Shown: positions 44,102-55,400 of the stretch, piece by piece
How the letters are laid out: each line of letters starts with the position of its first letter
Numbering within the stretch: the first letter of the stretch is position 1
Assembly (NCBI GenBank): GCA_013180625.2
Contig: SNVD02014004.1
Coordinates: 23,150-87,149 of the forward strand
Reading direction: 5' to 3'
Source of the DNA: Boswellia sacra
Taxonomy: Eukaryota; Streptophyta; Magnoliopsida; Sapindales; Burseraceae
DNA length: 64,000 bases
Made by a program: the position numbers and the translations under genes
Notes under the pieces: generated by a model
Database searches by the model: none
What the model was told of the DNA's origin: nothing
The model's input: the letters and a program-made list of their open reading frames with translations, nothing else

Positions 44102-45674
44102 AATTCCCCCACACTTAGACTTTGCTAGTCCTCGAGCAACTACGACAATATGAAACAAAACTAAACCGAAACAGAATCAAAAAAATTAAAACACACAAAT
44201 GCTTCATCTTGCAAATAGGCCTCAAAGATTGTACTTAATTATAACCCAAGGAAAACTTCAAAATAATGCACTTGATCAAGAATTTTATCTCAAAGATTAG
44301 TTTCGCTTCACTTCAATTCCTCAAGTGTGTGTGTGTAGAGCCATTCTCACCTAATCACTTGTAACCCGGATGAGTTTATGCATAAAAATGAATCATATTT
44401 AATATTGAAGATGTGTGTATAAATGAACTCCATAGGCCTGCTTTTCAAGTCACTCTCCACTAATGTAGACATGCACAACACCAAGGATCAAGTAGGACTT
44501 TATTAAGCTTGTAACGTTTGGCTTGGGTGAAGGTATGATAAAGGATAATAATTTGGCTCAAATCACCCACAAACACATAAATCATTCAAGACTATGTAGA
44601 GCTCAACCCTATAACACAACTTTATTTCAATTCACCAGGTTACTCCCCCAAACTTATTTAGAACACTCAATCTTCTTTTTTTTTTTTTTTTTTTTTTTTA
44701 GAAAAAACAAAAGAAACTACACCCCCACACTTTGTTGTTTCATTCTTTTCAAGAACACCCAAGTTCTCTTAAGGCTCAAACGGTCCAAAGATGGCCTAAA
44801 TCATTTCCCAATGTTGCACAGTCTAGGATTTCGCCTCGAGTGACCATCAAACAAGTTCTAGAATTCATTGAAATCTGAAGAAACATTTAAATTACATAAA
44901 CTTTCTCTAAGTGAACAAATAACTCAGTGATAATAGCTCAGTGCTCAATGTTGCGCAAGGAATCAAAGCAAAGCGAAAACCAATAAACATTTCAAGCACA
45001 CAGATCCATGCATCATTTATCATTTTCCAAGAGTTATTCTTAATTCAATCATTATCTTATCATCGACCCACAAAATGCAAGAAAAGAGGTACGTGGCGTT
45101 GTTACACCTGAGTCAAGATTGTATATTTCAACAATCCTTAGGACCAGTAGCCCGCAGACTTAAGGTTTCCAGCCTATACCTTTATTATGAAAGAAACACA
45201 TTCAACAACATGAAATAAACAAACTACAGATTTATTGAGAGAGAATGCGTTTCAAGGTTAAGAAACCCCATATTCTGCCATTCTCAGGTTTTTCCACAAT
45301 TTTTTTTTTTTAAATCGAAACTGATAAAGACAAAAACACATAACAACTCTAAATTACAAAACTAAACTTACTCATAAAATAACAAAGTCCAACAAGTCAG
45401 CAAACAAAAACAAGTTAGTTAGAATGGGTCTAAAAGTTTAGAAGTTAGCCTCCTTATTCAGCCATTATGGATTAAGAGATCCAGAATGCGTTTCAAGAGA
45501 ACTTGAACTTTTTAAGCCACCACTCTAAAAACCAGATTAGAAAATATTACCTGGGACGAAAGAAATAACCTGAAAAAGCTCAAAAAAAAAACATGAAAAA
45601 TCTCAAATAAACACACTAAAAAGAAAGCAAACAAAAACGAAGCAAACCAGCAAATAGAGATTACAGATGGAGCG
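44102..45674 (-). other. 3' non-coding internal region of Athila-like element
   Basis: No gene. Contains a T run (about 44673-44699), a GAATGCGTTTCAAG segment (45486) matched in the gag-only element (GAATGCGTCTCAAA, 24940) and the polypurine tract at its left end. The two elements therefore share patches of non-coding sequence. Confidence 0.65.
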
Positions 45675-46306
45675 TTAAATCCAGTTGACGCCTTTTTTGC
45701 CTTCTCCAAACCAATCTATCCGAGCCATTGTTGGATCAGGCGAATAGACGAATTCTTGTAGTTTGTCAATTAACTCCCTGCAGTTGAAGCTGTAACCAGG
45801 ATTTGCCTCGCCGACGGTGAGATGAAATTTTTTTCTACAGCTTGATCAAGAAAGGACAACAAACCATCAAAAAAATTATTAACATTTAACAAACCAATGG
45901 GTTTCCGATGGATGTTTAGCTGTGCCCAAGAGGTGATTTGAAATATCTCCTCTAATGTACCATAACCACCGGCAAAGCTATAAATGCATCGGACTTAACA
46001 ACCATATGTGCAATACGCTCATGCATACTAGAGACCTGTAACTCTTCCCCGATTGTGTTGCCTACGATATCTCGTACAGCTAATGGTTTAGGGATAATGC
46101 CGAGAACTTTGCTCCCTCCTAGGGATGCAGCTGTTGACACACACCCCATTAACCCAAGACTACCCCCTCCATAAATCAAATTAATACCCCTCGCAGCTAA
46201 TGTCCTACCAAGATCAAGAGCTGCTGTGGTAAACTCTCCATCTTTACCAAATTGCGATCCGCAAAATACGCATATATTGGAATCGCCGAATTGGTGTTTT
46301 CTCCAT
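45675..46306 (-). pseudogene. Captured LOG-like cytokinin riboside 5'-monophosphate phosphoribohydrolase
   Basis: The minus strand encodes almost a whole LOG-type protein (usual length about 210-230 residues) with no introns: [96 protein letters not shown] and [14 protein letters not shown] releases active cytokinin bases from nucleotides in the cytosol. The PGGYGTxxE motif is present but one base is missing just before it; further single-base frameshifts occur after the ATG (near 46281) and after TASTAG (near 45775), and HERKA reads HERIA. Homology fades after LQEFV (about 45747). Plant LOG genes have several introns, so an RNA intermediate is likely. Confidence 0.9.
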
Positions 46307-46439
46307 TTCTACAAGTGCTCTAATCTTGTGTAAGACACGTTAGATATTATGCTTTTCAATTGCAAGACAGGTTATGGAATGACATTGAAAATATGCAGAA
46401 TGGATATATACACACATAAAACTCTCAAATTTGACACAT

Positions 46440-46690
46440 GGGGACATACTTTCGGTGGGGGTTGCTCGATGCAGATTTATCGCCCAAGATTTGAAAAAAT
46501 GAGATATGCTTTCGGCGAGGTTTGACAAAACCTACACACTTGTCTCCCACGTGAAGCATGAAAATGGAATACACTTTCGGCGGGGTTGACAAAACCCCCA
46601 CACTTGTCTCCCACGTGAAGCATGAAAAATAGAGATACACTTTCGGTGGAGGTTGACAAAACCTCCACACTTGTCTCCCACGTGTACTTA
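46440..46690. repeat. 65-bp minisatellite, about four units
   Basis: Units of ACTTTCGGCGGGGTTGACAA, AACCCCCACACTTGTCTCCC and ACGTGAAGCATGAAAA recur with diverging first unit. Each unit has a small internal palindrome (GGTTTTGTCAACC-type). Lies just upstream (minus strand) of the LOG copy. Confidence 0.85.
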
Positions 46691-46849
46691 TGCCATAGGG
46701 TAGTCATATGGTTTGTCAAAAAGAAAACTTGAAATTAAAACAAACAAAATCAACAAACAACAACAACACAAAAACAACATTGATAATCAGATCAAACGAA
46801 ACAAGAAAAAAAATTCTACAACAACAACACACATTCAAATATACAAGTA

Positions 46850-47440
46850 GTTGTGATTGTGGCTCACATCTTCCTCTGGTTTTACGTCCAGTAACGGCTG
46901 AAACGCCTTCTATGAGTCGGGGATTTGCTTCCCATCCAGTTTTCTTATAAACTGGCAAACAGGGTCGTTTTTAGTCAGATTCCCTAGACTATAACACTGC
47001 AATTCATCACGAAATTGTGTCCATAGATTAAGCAATTCACGCTGAACAAGTCCACAAGAATGTGACTCGAGAGTTAACAAAACATTATCCAGCGACTCAT
47101 TACTCAAACCATTCTTAATAAATGAAAGTTTATCTTCTCTCTTTCCTGGACGCAAAACCTAATGAACGACAAGTCTGGTTACAATTCCATCTAGCACATT
47201 TATAACATACTTGTAACCTTTTCGCTCTTCGCCTCTTGGCGTAGTAGCTCTTTCCTAGACCAGGCATGTATTTTGCGAGATTAATGTCCGGCTCACCGGA
47301 CAATCTCACCTTGGCTTCGATAAGCCATCGGATATCCGCAGGCACATTTAGGAGCATCAAACCCAAAGTCTAGTCATCCGTACTTTAAATTTTAAACACA
47401 GCATTTTGAGGAAGTGAAGGGAAATATTTACGAAGGTTCG
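46850..47440 (-). pseudogene. Conserved retroelement ORF of unknown function (Cys-cluster protein)
   Basis: Minus-strand frame reading approximately DADIFLSNLRKYFPSLPQN (47456 downward), a break, LNVPADIRWLIEAKVRLSGE, PDINLAKYMPGLGKSYYAKR, CYKCARWNCNQTC (a CX2CX4CX3C cluster), a frameshift near 47140, LSFIKNGLSNESLDNVL, ESHSCGLVQRELLNLWTQFR, NLTKNDPVCQFIRKLDGKQ, a TAG stop and then, in the same frame, LDVKPEEDVSHNHNYLY. Not gag, protease, RT or integrase. Its end is also found in the gag-only element (25250-25400), stop included. I recall similar unannotated plant sequences but no function. The Cys cluster could bind zinc; inferred only. Confidence 0.6.
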
Positions 47441-47489
47441 ACAGAAAGATATCGGCATCCATTGAAGAGAGAAAGGAGAGATATTACCG

Positions 47490-47620
47490 ATAATGCGATT
47501 GAGTTTGTTCTTCTCCAGATATGCACGTTTCAAACCTTCGGGCAATGGTTTCAGCTCCCGTTTGGATGTTTCCTCAAGCTGTTGCACAAATGAATTCGAA
47601 GTACGAATAATCAAATTAAA
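47490..47620 (-). pseudogene. Second copy of the Athila protease-RT linker motif
   Basis: The minus strand reads ETSKRELKPLPEGLKRAYLE, resembling the ELKPLPxxLKYxFL linker between retropepsin and RT in Athila-type pol. A different version of the same linker (LELKSLPDHLNYGFLGEN) sits at about 48115-48175 in its proper place, so part of pol may be duplicated or a second element contributed here. Confidence 0.5.
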
Positions 47621-47869
47621 CAAAAGGAAGGAAAAGAAAAGAGCAGAAACGAAACTAAAGACACATAAAAGAGATAACAACACAATAGCAAACAAAAGTA
47701 AAAACAAGTAAAAAAAATAAAAACAAATAAGACAGATGGCAAAGAGAGATAAAACCTGATCAATTTGATGGCCTACGAAAGGAATCTCCTCGAGACACAA
47801 AAATCGATCATTATTACCTTATTTTATTTTTCTTTTCTTTTTTTTTTTATTTTTCAAAAACATTGGGTT

Positions 47870-48925
47870 GCCTCCCAATAAGCGCTTGGTTTAACGTCCT
47901 CAGCCCGACGTTGGTTCCATCATGGGAGGATCCAATCTCCGCTGTGCTTCTCTAGTGGGCTTGGATCCTTTTCCAACAAGAAATGGTGCATGCATATGGC
48001 TGGGCCTTGGATGTTAGCAATCGTCCACCCAATAAGCTATTTTGTGATCTGTAAGTATTCGGACGAGTTTATCTTCTTGTATTCGTGCAAGGCCCATTTC
48101 CATTGTAACTCGCAAAGTATCATTCTCCCCCAAGAATCCATAATTCAAATGATCTGGAAGTGACTTAAGCTCCAAGGTATTGGCTTTCATCACAGAAGGA
48201 AGAAGTTTCTCATTAGATAAAAGCAATTCAATGTATGAAACATCATACCTGTTTGTGATTATAGCTATAGTCTCATCTAAGTATGCCATAGCTTCCTCCA
48301 TTTCTTTGGACACTTGTATCAAAATTCCTGATTCATTGGAATTTTCTGTCCCTATATGCTCACTAATAGCTACATCCAATCCATTCTTGCGAGTTAACTC
48401 AAAATATTGTTGTGGCAAAGAATCAACAAAGTCAACTGCAAAAACAGAATGTAAGTCACTGGAGTACCTCATTGCCTCAAAAATTTTGAAACATATCACC
48501 TTGCCATCAAACTCTATGATAAGAGTGCCATCATGAACATCACTCTTGGTTCTAACAGTTTTCGAGAATGGTCTTCCTAAAAGAATCGGAGTTGGATTAG
48601 GAGATGTCTCATCCTCTATTTCAAGGACATAGAAGTTTGCTGGGAAAACCAATTGATTCACCTGCACAAGCACATCTTCCACAACTCTTTTGGGATATGC
48701 ATTAAAATGATCAGCAAGTTGAATGGTAATACCAGTTTTCGCAAAAGGTCCAAGATTTAAAGAAGCATAAATAGAATATGGCATGACATTAATAGATGCT
48801 CCTAAATCTAACATAGCTCTTTCAAACTTGGTTTTACCAATGGTGCATGTAATGGTGAACGTACCTGAATCTTTGTATTTCGGAGGAATTTTTCCTTGTA
48901 AAACAGCTGAAACATTTTCCCCCAC
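47870..48925 (-). pseudogene. Athila-like retropepsin and first residues of RT
   Basis: Open from 48925 to 48014: SGTFTITCTIGKTKFERA, then the catalytic DLGASINVMPYSIY (the DxG triad is DLG, as is usual in Athila-type proteases), LADHFNAYPKRVVEDVLVQV and PTPILLGRPFSKT. After it the linker LELKSLPDHLNYGFLGEN and EDKLVRILTDHKIA lead into RT; one frameshift later IGWTIANIQGP and then PTREAQRRLDPPM are still legible down to about 47930. RT stops there, before any catalytic residue. So protease may be encoded but no polymerase. Confidence 0.88.
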
Positions 48926-49029
48926 ACTTACTTTCTCATTTCCTTTTAACTTCCTCTTGCTGGTGCATAACTCCTTGAGACATTTTGTATAACAAGGTAC
49001 TTGCTCAATAGCATCCAGAAGTGGTATAT

Positions 49030-49991
49030 TTACCTCGATTTTGTGAGAAATTTCCAGGATTTCTTGTTCTTGTTCCTCCTTCTTTGATTTTGCAAATCTG
49101 CTAGGAAATGATGGAGGAGTAACATAGAAGGAATTTGAGTTTTAAGGTCTACCTTAGAAGATGATGTTTTGTTCATGGTGGAAGTGGTGTCATCTCCTTC
49201 ATCAGTTTGTGATTTCTTTGCCAGGTTTTGGATACTTGCCCCAGTTTCCATTTGCTCTCCATTTCGAATTTGCTCTCCACTTCGCAAAGTTATCGCACAA
49301 GCATTCTCTCTTGGATTGATCACCGCTTGAGAAGATAATTTTTCTGAGTCTTGGCCCTCGAATTTGCTCATGCTAGTAGCCAATTGTCCCATTTGATTTG
49401 CCAGGTTTTGGATACTTGCCCCAGTTTCCTGCTGGAATTGCATTGTGTTAGTGGCAAGTGCATTAACAATATCTTCGAGAGACATACCTGAGTTTTGCGA
49501 AGCTGGTTGCGATGCTGGATGTGGCATTGGTGGTGGTTGCATTTGAAATGGTTGCTGCACTCTAGGTTGATTGAAACTTTGTGGCCGATTTGGTATCACA
49601 TTTGGAGTGATTGGTTGATGATTCCAGTAACTGAAATTATGTTGATCTTCCCATCCAGCATTGTAAGTGCTAGAGAAAGGATCATACCATTGCCTCGTTT
49701 GTCCTGAAATCCACCCATGGCATTGGCTTGTTCCATATATTCTTCTTGTAAAGTTGGATACATGTCGATTGGATGCTCCATCGTAGAATATATCCCACAT
49801 TCATAAGATTTTTGCATATCTCCTACAGCCATGTTTTCCACAAGAGAGGTTAGCTCAGAAAGTTGTTGTTCAATGTTCGGAGTGCTTACCTCATTTACTC
49901 TCCATGGTACTTGTGGCTCAAATCCGCTACTGAATTGATAGAAGTTTACTGCCATGTTGTCTAAACACAAACAATCAGAAAAGAAAAACAA
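49030..49991 (-). pseudogene. Athila-like gag remnant (C-terminal half)
   Basis: The minus strand reads ELTSLVENMAVG, YECGIYSTMEHPIDMYPTLQ (a zinc knuckle of CGVCxxxxH type with two Cys changed to Tyr), a frameshift near 49700, YNAGWEDQHNFSYW, a Pro/Gln-rich stretch and ANQMGQLATSMSKFEGQ, NPRENACAITLRSGEQI. The segment ETGASIQNLA occurs twice (near 49225 and 49410), a small internal duplication. The capsid domain is missing, so this copy cannot form particles by itself. Confidence 0.85.
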
Positions 49992-50045
49992 AGAAAATAT
50001 GAATCAACAATGAAAACAAAATAACAAATCGATTAGAAAATCAAT

Positions 50046-50062
50046 CCCCGGCAACGGCGCCA
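50046..50062 (-). other. Athila-like primer binding site (tRNA-Asp)
   Basis: Minus strand TGGCGCCGTTGCCGGGG, six bases from the 5' LTR border. Confidence 0.92.
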
Positions 50063-50068
50063 AAAACT

Positions 50069-51492
50069 TGATGCGTTCGAAACTAGCAAGTATACTAGTC
50101 GCACAAGTAATAAAGTGATAAGTAAGATATCGTTCCCACGAGGATTGATTCTAATTGAATTTGTTATTTCCAGCAACAATAAACTAAACAGGGGGGGGTT
50201 TTGTTGAATGATTAACTAAATGAAATAAGAATGCAAATAAAGAATAACAAAACAGAAAGTAAATTTGAATGAAAAATCAATGAGAGACACTTGGTTAAGG
50301 TTCATTCTCTGCCACAAGATATGAATTTGTGAATTAACATAGAATTGTAATCCAATTACAGCATTGAAGTTATCAACCGTAGATAACAACAAGCTCTGTT
50401 ATCCCAATCTTTCCTTACTTTGTTGTTAAATAAAACAAGCTCTTTATTTAATCTCTATCCATTAAACAACCTAGAACAAGCTCTCTAAGTTTAATTCAAT
50501 AGAAGCATTACGATGAGAAAGATAGGTTGATCTAAGCAATAATCACACAAGTTCGGATTATTTAACCTAGGTTGTATTTTCCAATTGCAATCTCTGATCA
50601 CAATTTTGCTACTAATGATTGGAAATTCATGACAATTACGGATCAAGATTTCTAATCTAGCAATAGACAACAACAGATTATATTCAGTTGGCCATTCCAA
50701 ATACAATCAGTAAGCAATCATAAGCATTAGATATGGGAAAATACAAGCAACTTCAATTAGAGAATTGGATAACAATTTCTTACACAATCAACTCACAAAA
50801 TCCATATCAAGGGCTTTGAAATCACCCTCAACCAATTCAGATTTAGTTACACATATTCAATCAGAATAACAAATACAATACAGAGAAATTCCAGAATTGA
50901 AAAGGAAAGAAAGAACTTAGCAAATTCTTTGAAAATCTTCTTTGTAGATGAATCTTCTTGGAATTGTAGTTCCTCCTCTTTCAAAATCTTCTTTCTCCTT
51001 CAAGAACTCCAAGGGATGAGAGAAATCCAGAAATGCAGCCTCCTCCCACGTTTTCCCTCTTCAAGTTATGAAAATAAAACCCTAAAATGTGTTTAAATAC
51101 TCTGCTACAGTAACGTGCTACAGTGTCCCGTATTATACATGCTACAGTGATGTGTGGAATTACATTTCTACACTTCTCACACTGTTTTGATTACAACTTT
51201 CGGTACACTGAATGGATTCATAAACCGTAAATTTCTCCAAAAAGTAGACTTCGAGAGCTTTTCAACGGTATATGATATGTCATCGGGTTCATTGTATATC
51301 AATACAATTAAATCCGAGAAGATGGTTGACTAGCAGAGGTGAAAATGAAGGGTTTTACTCCATTTTTGTGCAAGTTGCTCCAAAACTCCTACAAACATCA
51401 AAAACCACACAAAAACATAAAAATACCAAGGAATATAGCAAAGAAACATGGACGAATTGATATGAAAATGATATATAAATAGACACTTATCA
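50069..51492 (-). mobile_element. 5' LTR of Athila-like element
   Basis: Plus-strand borders TGATGCGTTCG and GACACTTATCA, 1424 bp, colinear with 42717-44101 and with the reversed solo LTR at 16189-17611. Confidence 0.93.
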
Positions 51493-52463
51493 ATCACACG
51501 GCCCAAAGCCTTTTTGTGTGTCTGAACGGGCCCCAATGGCCTTTATCTTTCTATCTGAAATCTGCTGTCTCACTATCTAAGTGAGCTGGGTACTAGCTTA
51601 GTATAATATAATTAAACTTTCTTATTTTTGCTAAAACTGATTTCTTTTGAAAATTTGCTTCATATGCTAAATCATTACTTCTCAAGCAAATTTATCAAAA
51701 TTTGTAAATCTTATGTAAGCTGAACTGAACTCATAACATCTGAATCCTTGAAAATCTATGATAAATATTTAAAAGAGTAATTGCAATTACTTTAAGAAAT
51801 CCTCGAAATCAAACTATGAAAAGAATTGATCGTAATTATTCTGCTTATACACTTTTTATAAAGTAGTAAAATATGCATCTATAATAATATTGAAAACGAT
51901 TCATAAATAAAACATGAATCTTTCTTAAAAATGCTAGATCATTGTTTAAAACTAACTTTGCAACTAAAATTTATATCTACAACCATTTGGAAAACTAGAT
52001 TTGAAACATCTTAATAATTGAAAGCAAACATAACAAATGAGTCTATTTACCCTCGAGAAATAAAAAAGAAACTAACTTGAATTCTTCTGAATTTGCTAAA
52101 ATTCTCAGAAATTCTATTAAATGCTAAATAAACATAGCTAAATAAATACTAAAACATATTTCTAATTATCCAGAAAAATAAATCTTCTACTCTTTCTAAA
52201 ACTTTCTAAAATATCCTTAAAATAAAATACTTTTCATCTCACTATAAACCATAATTTATATTTCTATCTCAAAATCTCATACATCATACTTTAACTCAAA
52301 TCTTTTTTACTGTTCTAAATTTTTCATAATTCTGCATTTAGGTCCCTACAATTTCTGGAACAGCTTTCTAAATTTACAATTCAGCCCCTACTTCGGCAGT
52401 TTTAAAATTTTGCATTGTCACCCCTGCAGAATTTAAATTCTACTTCCCACCAACATATAATAT
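51493..52463 (-). mobile_element. Right LTR of LARD-like element, continuation, truncated
   Basis: Resumes with ATCACACGGCCCAAAGCC and follows the left LTR closely until CCAACATATAATAT (52463, matching about 38130 in the left LTR), where TNL-1 sequence begins abruptly. About 1.56 kb of the LTR and the target duplication are missing. Confidence 0.85.
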
Positions 52464-55400
52464 CTATTCCGAATAAACTGAATCATATGTCCTCAAGTGA
52501 TTTGGATGGCTTCGTTGGAATAGAATCACGAATAAAAACAGTTGAATCACCATTATGCATCCATACGCTAGATGTTTGCATTATTGGAATTTGAGGTATG
52601 GGTGATATTGGTAAAACCATAGTTGCAAGAGCATTATTTGATCAAATTGCAAATCAATTTGAAGGTTGTTGCTTTCTTGCAAATGTGAGGAAGAATCAAC
52701 TAAACTTGGACTGAATCATTTAAAAGAGTTACTTCTTCTCAAAGTATTGGAGGGTGGAAATCTAATTGCAGCTGTTCCATGTTTAGGACTCACTTTTACA
52801 AAGAATAGACTTCGTCGTAAGAAGGTTCTTATTGTTCTAGATGATATAGACAATTCACAATTGAAGTTCTTAGCTGGCAGTCATGCTTGGTTTGGTCCCG
52901 GAAGTAGAATTATCATAACATCTAGAGATAAACAAGTCCTTACGACAAGTGTTGATGAAATGTATGAGCTTGAGAAATTGAATAACCATGAATCTCTCCA
53001 ACTCTTCAGTTTAAGTGCCTTTAAGAAAAACCATTCTACGGAAAATTATATGGAGCTGTCAAGGTATATTACGCTAGAGGCATCCCATTAGCTCTTAAAG
53101 AGTTTTAGGTTGCTTTTTATTTGGGAGGAAGAAACAAGATTGGGAAAGTGCATTGAACAAGCTTGAGAAGAATCCAAATATGGACATTCAAAATCTATTG
53201 AAAATAAGTTATGATGGACTGGATGATGAAGAAAATGAAATATTTCTTGATATTGCATGTTTCTTTAAAAGGCATGATAAAGATCGTGTAATACCTATTC
53301 TCAACGATTATAGTTTCTCCACAGAAATTGAAATGAATGTTCTCATTGATTAGTGTCTTGTAATTGTTAGAGAAAAAAGGTTATTGATGCATGATTTGAT
53401 ACAAGAAATGGGTCGTGCTATTGTTTGTCAAGAATCCATTAAAGAGCCTGGCAAGTGCAATAGGTTATGGGAACCTCACGAGATCTGTAACTTATTCAAG
53501 AAAAACACAGTTAAGAGTCAAATTTACTAAGTTCATTGCCATATAGGAGCTTTTGATTACGGAATATCTGCTTAGACTATTGTTTACATACTCTTTCTAA
53601 TACTGCTTCTTGGATAGTCTATCCTAACCTATTCTTTGTTTCGTTATTAGGGAACTCAATCAATTGAAAGTATATCCTTGGACTTGTCAAAAATAAGTGA
53701 GCTACACTTAAGTTCTGATGCCTTTGTGAGAATGCATAAACTTGGACTTCCCGAGTTCTATAGCTCCCGCTCTCGCTACCATGAAGGCTATATAGCTGAT
53801 GATATGGTGCATCTTAGTGAAGGTTTTGAATTTCTTTCTGATGAGTTGAGATATCTCCATTGACATAGATACCCTTTGAAATCTCTCCCGTTTAAATCTA
53901 ACCCGGAGAACCTTGTTGAACTTGATTTGCATGGTAGCAACATTGAATACTTATACAAGGACACCCAGGTACATTTAACGCTTGTTCGTTTCATATTTTG
54001 AATAAATCTTAAATTCACGGATGCTAAATTTGTCTAATTGTTTCTATTTTTTACAGCAACTTGTGAACCTAAGACGGATTGACGTCAGCTACTCCAGACA
54101 CTTAATCGAAATCCCAAACCTCACATTGGCCCCAAATCTTGAGATTATGTCCTTCGACGGCTGCTCCTTTCTCACCAAGTTTCCTGAAAAATTTTCATGG
54201 AATGTAAAGGAGTTAGATTTACGCCGGACCGCAATTGAAGAAGTTCCCTCTGCTATTGAATGTCTTAGTAAACTTGACTCACTACGACTGATGAACTGCA
54301 CAAGACTTAAGAATCTTCCGAGCAGCATCCGTAATTTGACATCTCTTACAGTACTTGATCTCTATGGCTGTTCAAATTTTACCGAGTTTCCAGAGATTTC
54401 TGGGGAAATGGAGTTTTTATATTTAAATGAGAATGCAATAGAAGAAATACCATCTTCAGTCGAGTGTCTCACTAAGCTTCAAAAATTATATCTTGAAGAC
54501 TGCACGAACCTAAAAAGAGTTTCAAGTAGTATTTTTAAGTTGAATTCTCTTGATACTCTTTTCCTTTGTGGTTGCTCAAAATTGGATGCTTTACAAGAAA
54601 TGCTGGAGACTCCGGAGAAGTTAGTTTCACTTAATTTAGATGGAACAGCCATAAAAGAGTTGCCGTCATCAGTTGAACGTCTCACTGAGCTTTATCATTT
54701 GAGTTTGGTTGACTGCAAATTCCAAGTAGCTTCTTTAATTGGAGATCTCTTTCAGTTCTTAATCTTTCTGGTTGGTCTGGAGTTGACAAATTGCTGGAGA
54801 ACTTGCCATTATCTCTATTATCTGGTTTGTGTTCTCTGTACGGGTAGAATTTGAGTGACTGTGACCTATTAGAATTACCGAGTGCTCTCAGCTACTTATC
54901 ATCCATAGAGCATTTAGTTCTAAATGGAGACAATTTTGAAAGTCTAAACCTCAGGCCATTTTCTTGTCTTAAAAGCCTTCAAATAAGCTATTGCAAGAGA
55001 CTTGAATCTATACAAGAGTTTCCATCCCCATTGCACCTTACAGATTTACAAGCACATGAGTGCACTTCGTTGGAAACATTACAGACTTCAACCAATGTAG
55101 TGTTTCCAGGGGAATGGTATTCGAAGCAGGGATTCACATTTTCCAATTGCTTCAAACTGGATGAGGATGCACAAAGAAATATTCTTGCTGATGCACAACT
55201 AAGAATTCAGCTTATGGCAACTAATGCACGGGGGACAGCATCTGTAGAAGATTATTTTTGAGGTACCATTTTTTATCTCTGATGTCAAGAATAATTCTCT
55301 TTTCCTACTTTTAATGTCAAGAAAAATAATTTTTATTGTACAGTGGAATTTGTGAGGAGCTGGAATTTGTATTTGTTCTCCTGGAAGTGAAATTCCAAAG

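Larger units (their letters stand above)
42717..51492 (-). mobile_element. Athila-like non-autonomous gypsy element with captured LOG copy
   Basis: LTRs 42717-44101 and 50069-51492, exact 5-bp duplication ATCAC (42712-42716 and 51493-51497). Minus-strand order: 5' LTR (right), tRNA-Asp primer site, gag remnant, retropepsin, the very start of RT, then an unrelated ORF of unknown function, a 65-bp minisatellite, a LOG-like copy, non-coding DNA and a polypurine tract (GTGGGGGAATT) beside the 3' LTR. Most of RT, RNase H and integrase are absent. It is inserted in the right LTR of the LARD-like element. A solo LTR of the same family lies in CACTA-2. Confidence 0.92.
36235..52463 (-). mobile_element. 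LARD-like non-autonomous LTR element (3.4-kb LTRs, no coding region)
   Basis: Left LTR 36235-39689; internal 39690-41814; right LTR 41815-52463, interrupted by the Athila-like element and truncated. Minus-strand reading: primer site TGGTATCAGAGC at 41800-41811; internal 2.1 kb with no ORF; then TTCGAGGACGAAAT and a polypurine tract TTTTTTTGAGGAGG next to the 3' LTR at 39689. The FEDE-like GAGGACGAAAT end is typical of Tekay/Del-type gypsy pol ends, so the element probably descends from one. Right TSD is missing because the outer LTR end was deleted together with part of TNL-1. Confidence 0.82.

Noticed and set aside
46908..46910. Definite stop-codon readthrough at the shared TAG
   Set aside because: Only two copies are available and they may share a recent source. 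It is kept as a testable observation, not annotated as readthrough.
49495..49707. Plus-strand frame rich in Trp opposite the Athila-like gag
   Set aside because: Antisense shadow of the Pro/Gln-rich gag region.
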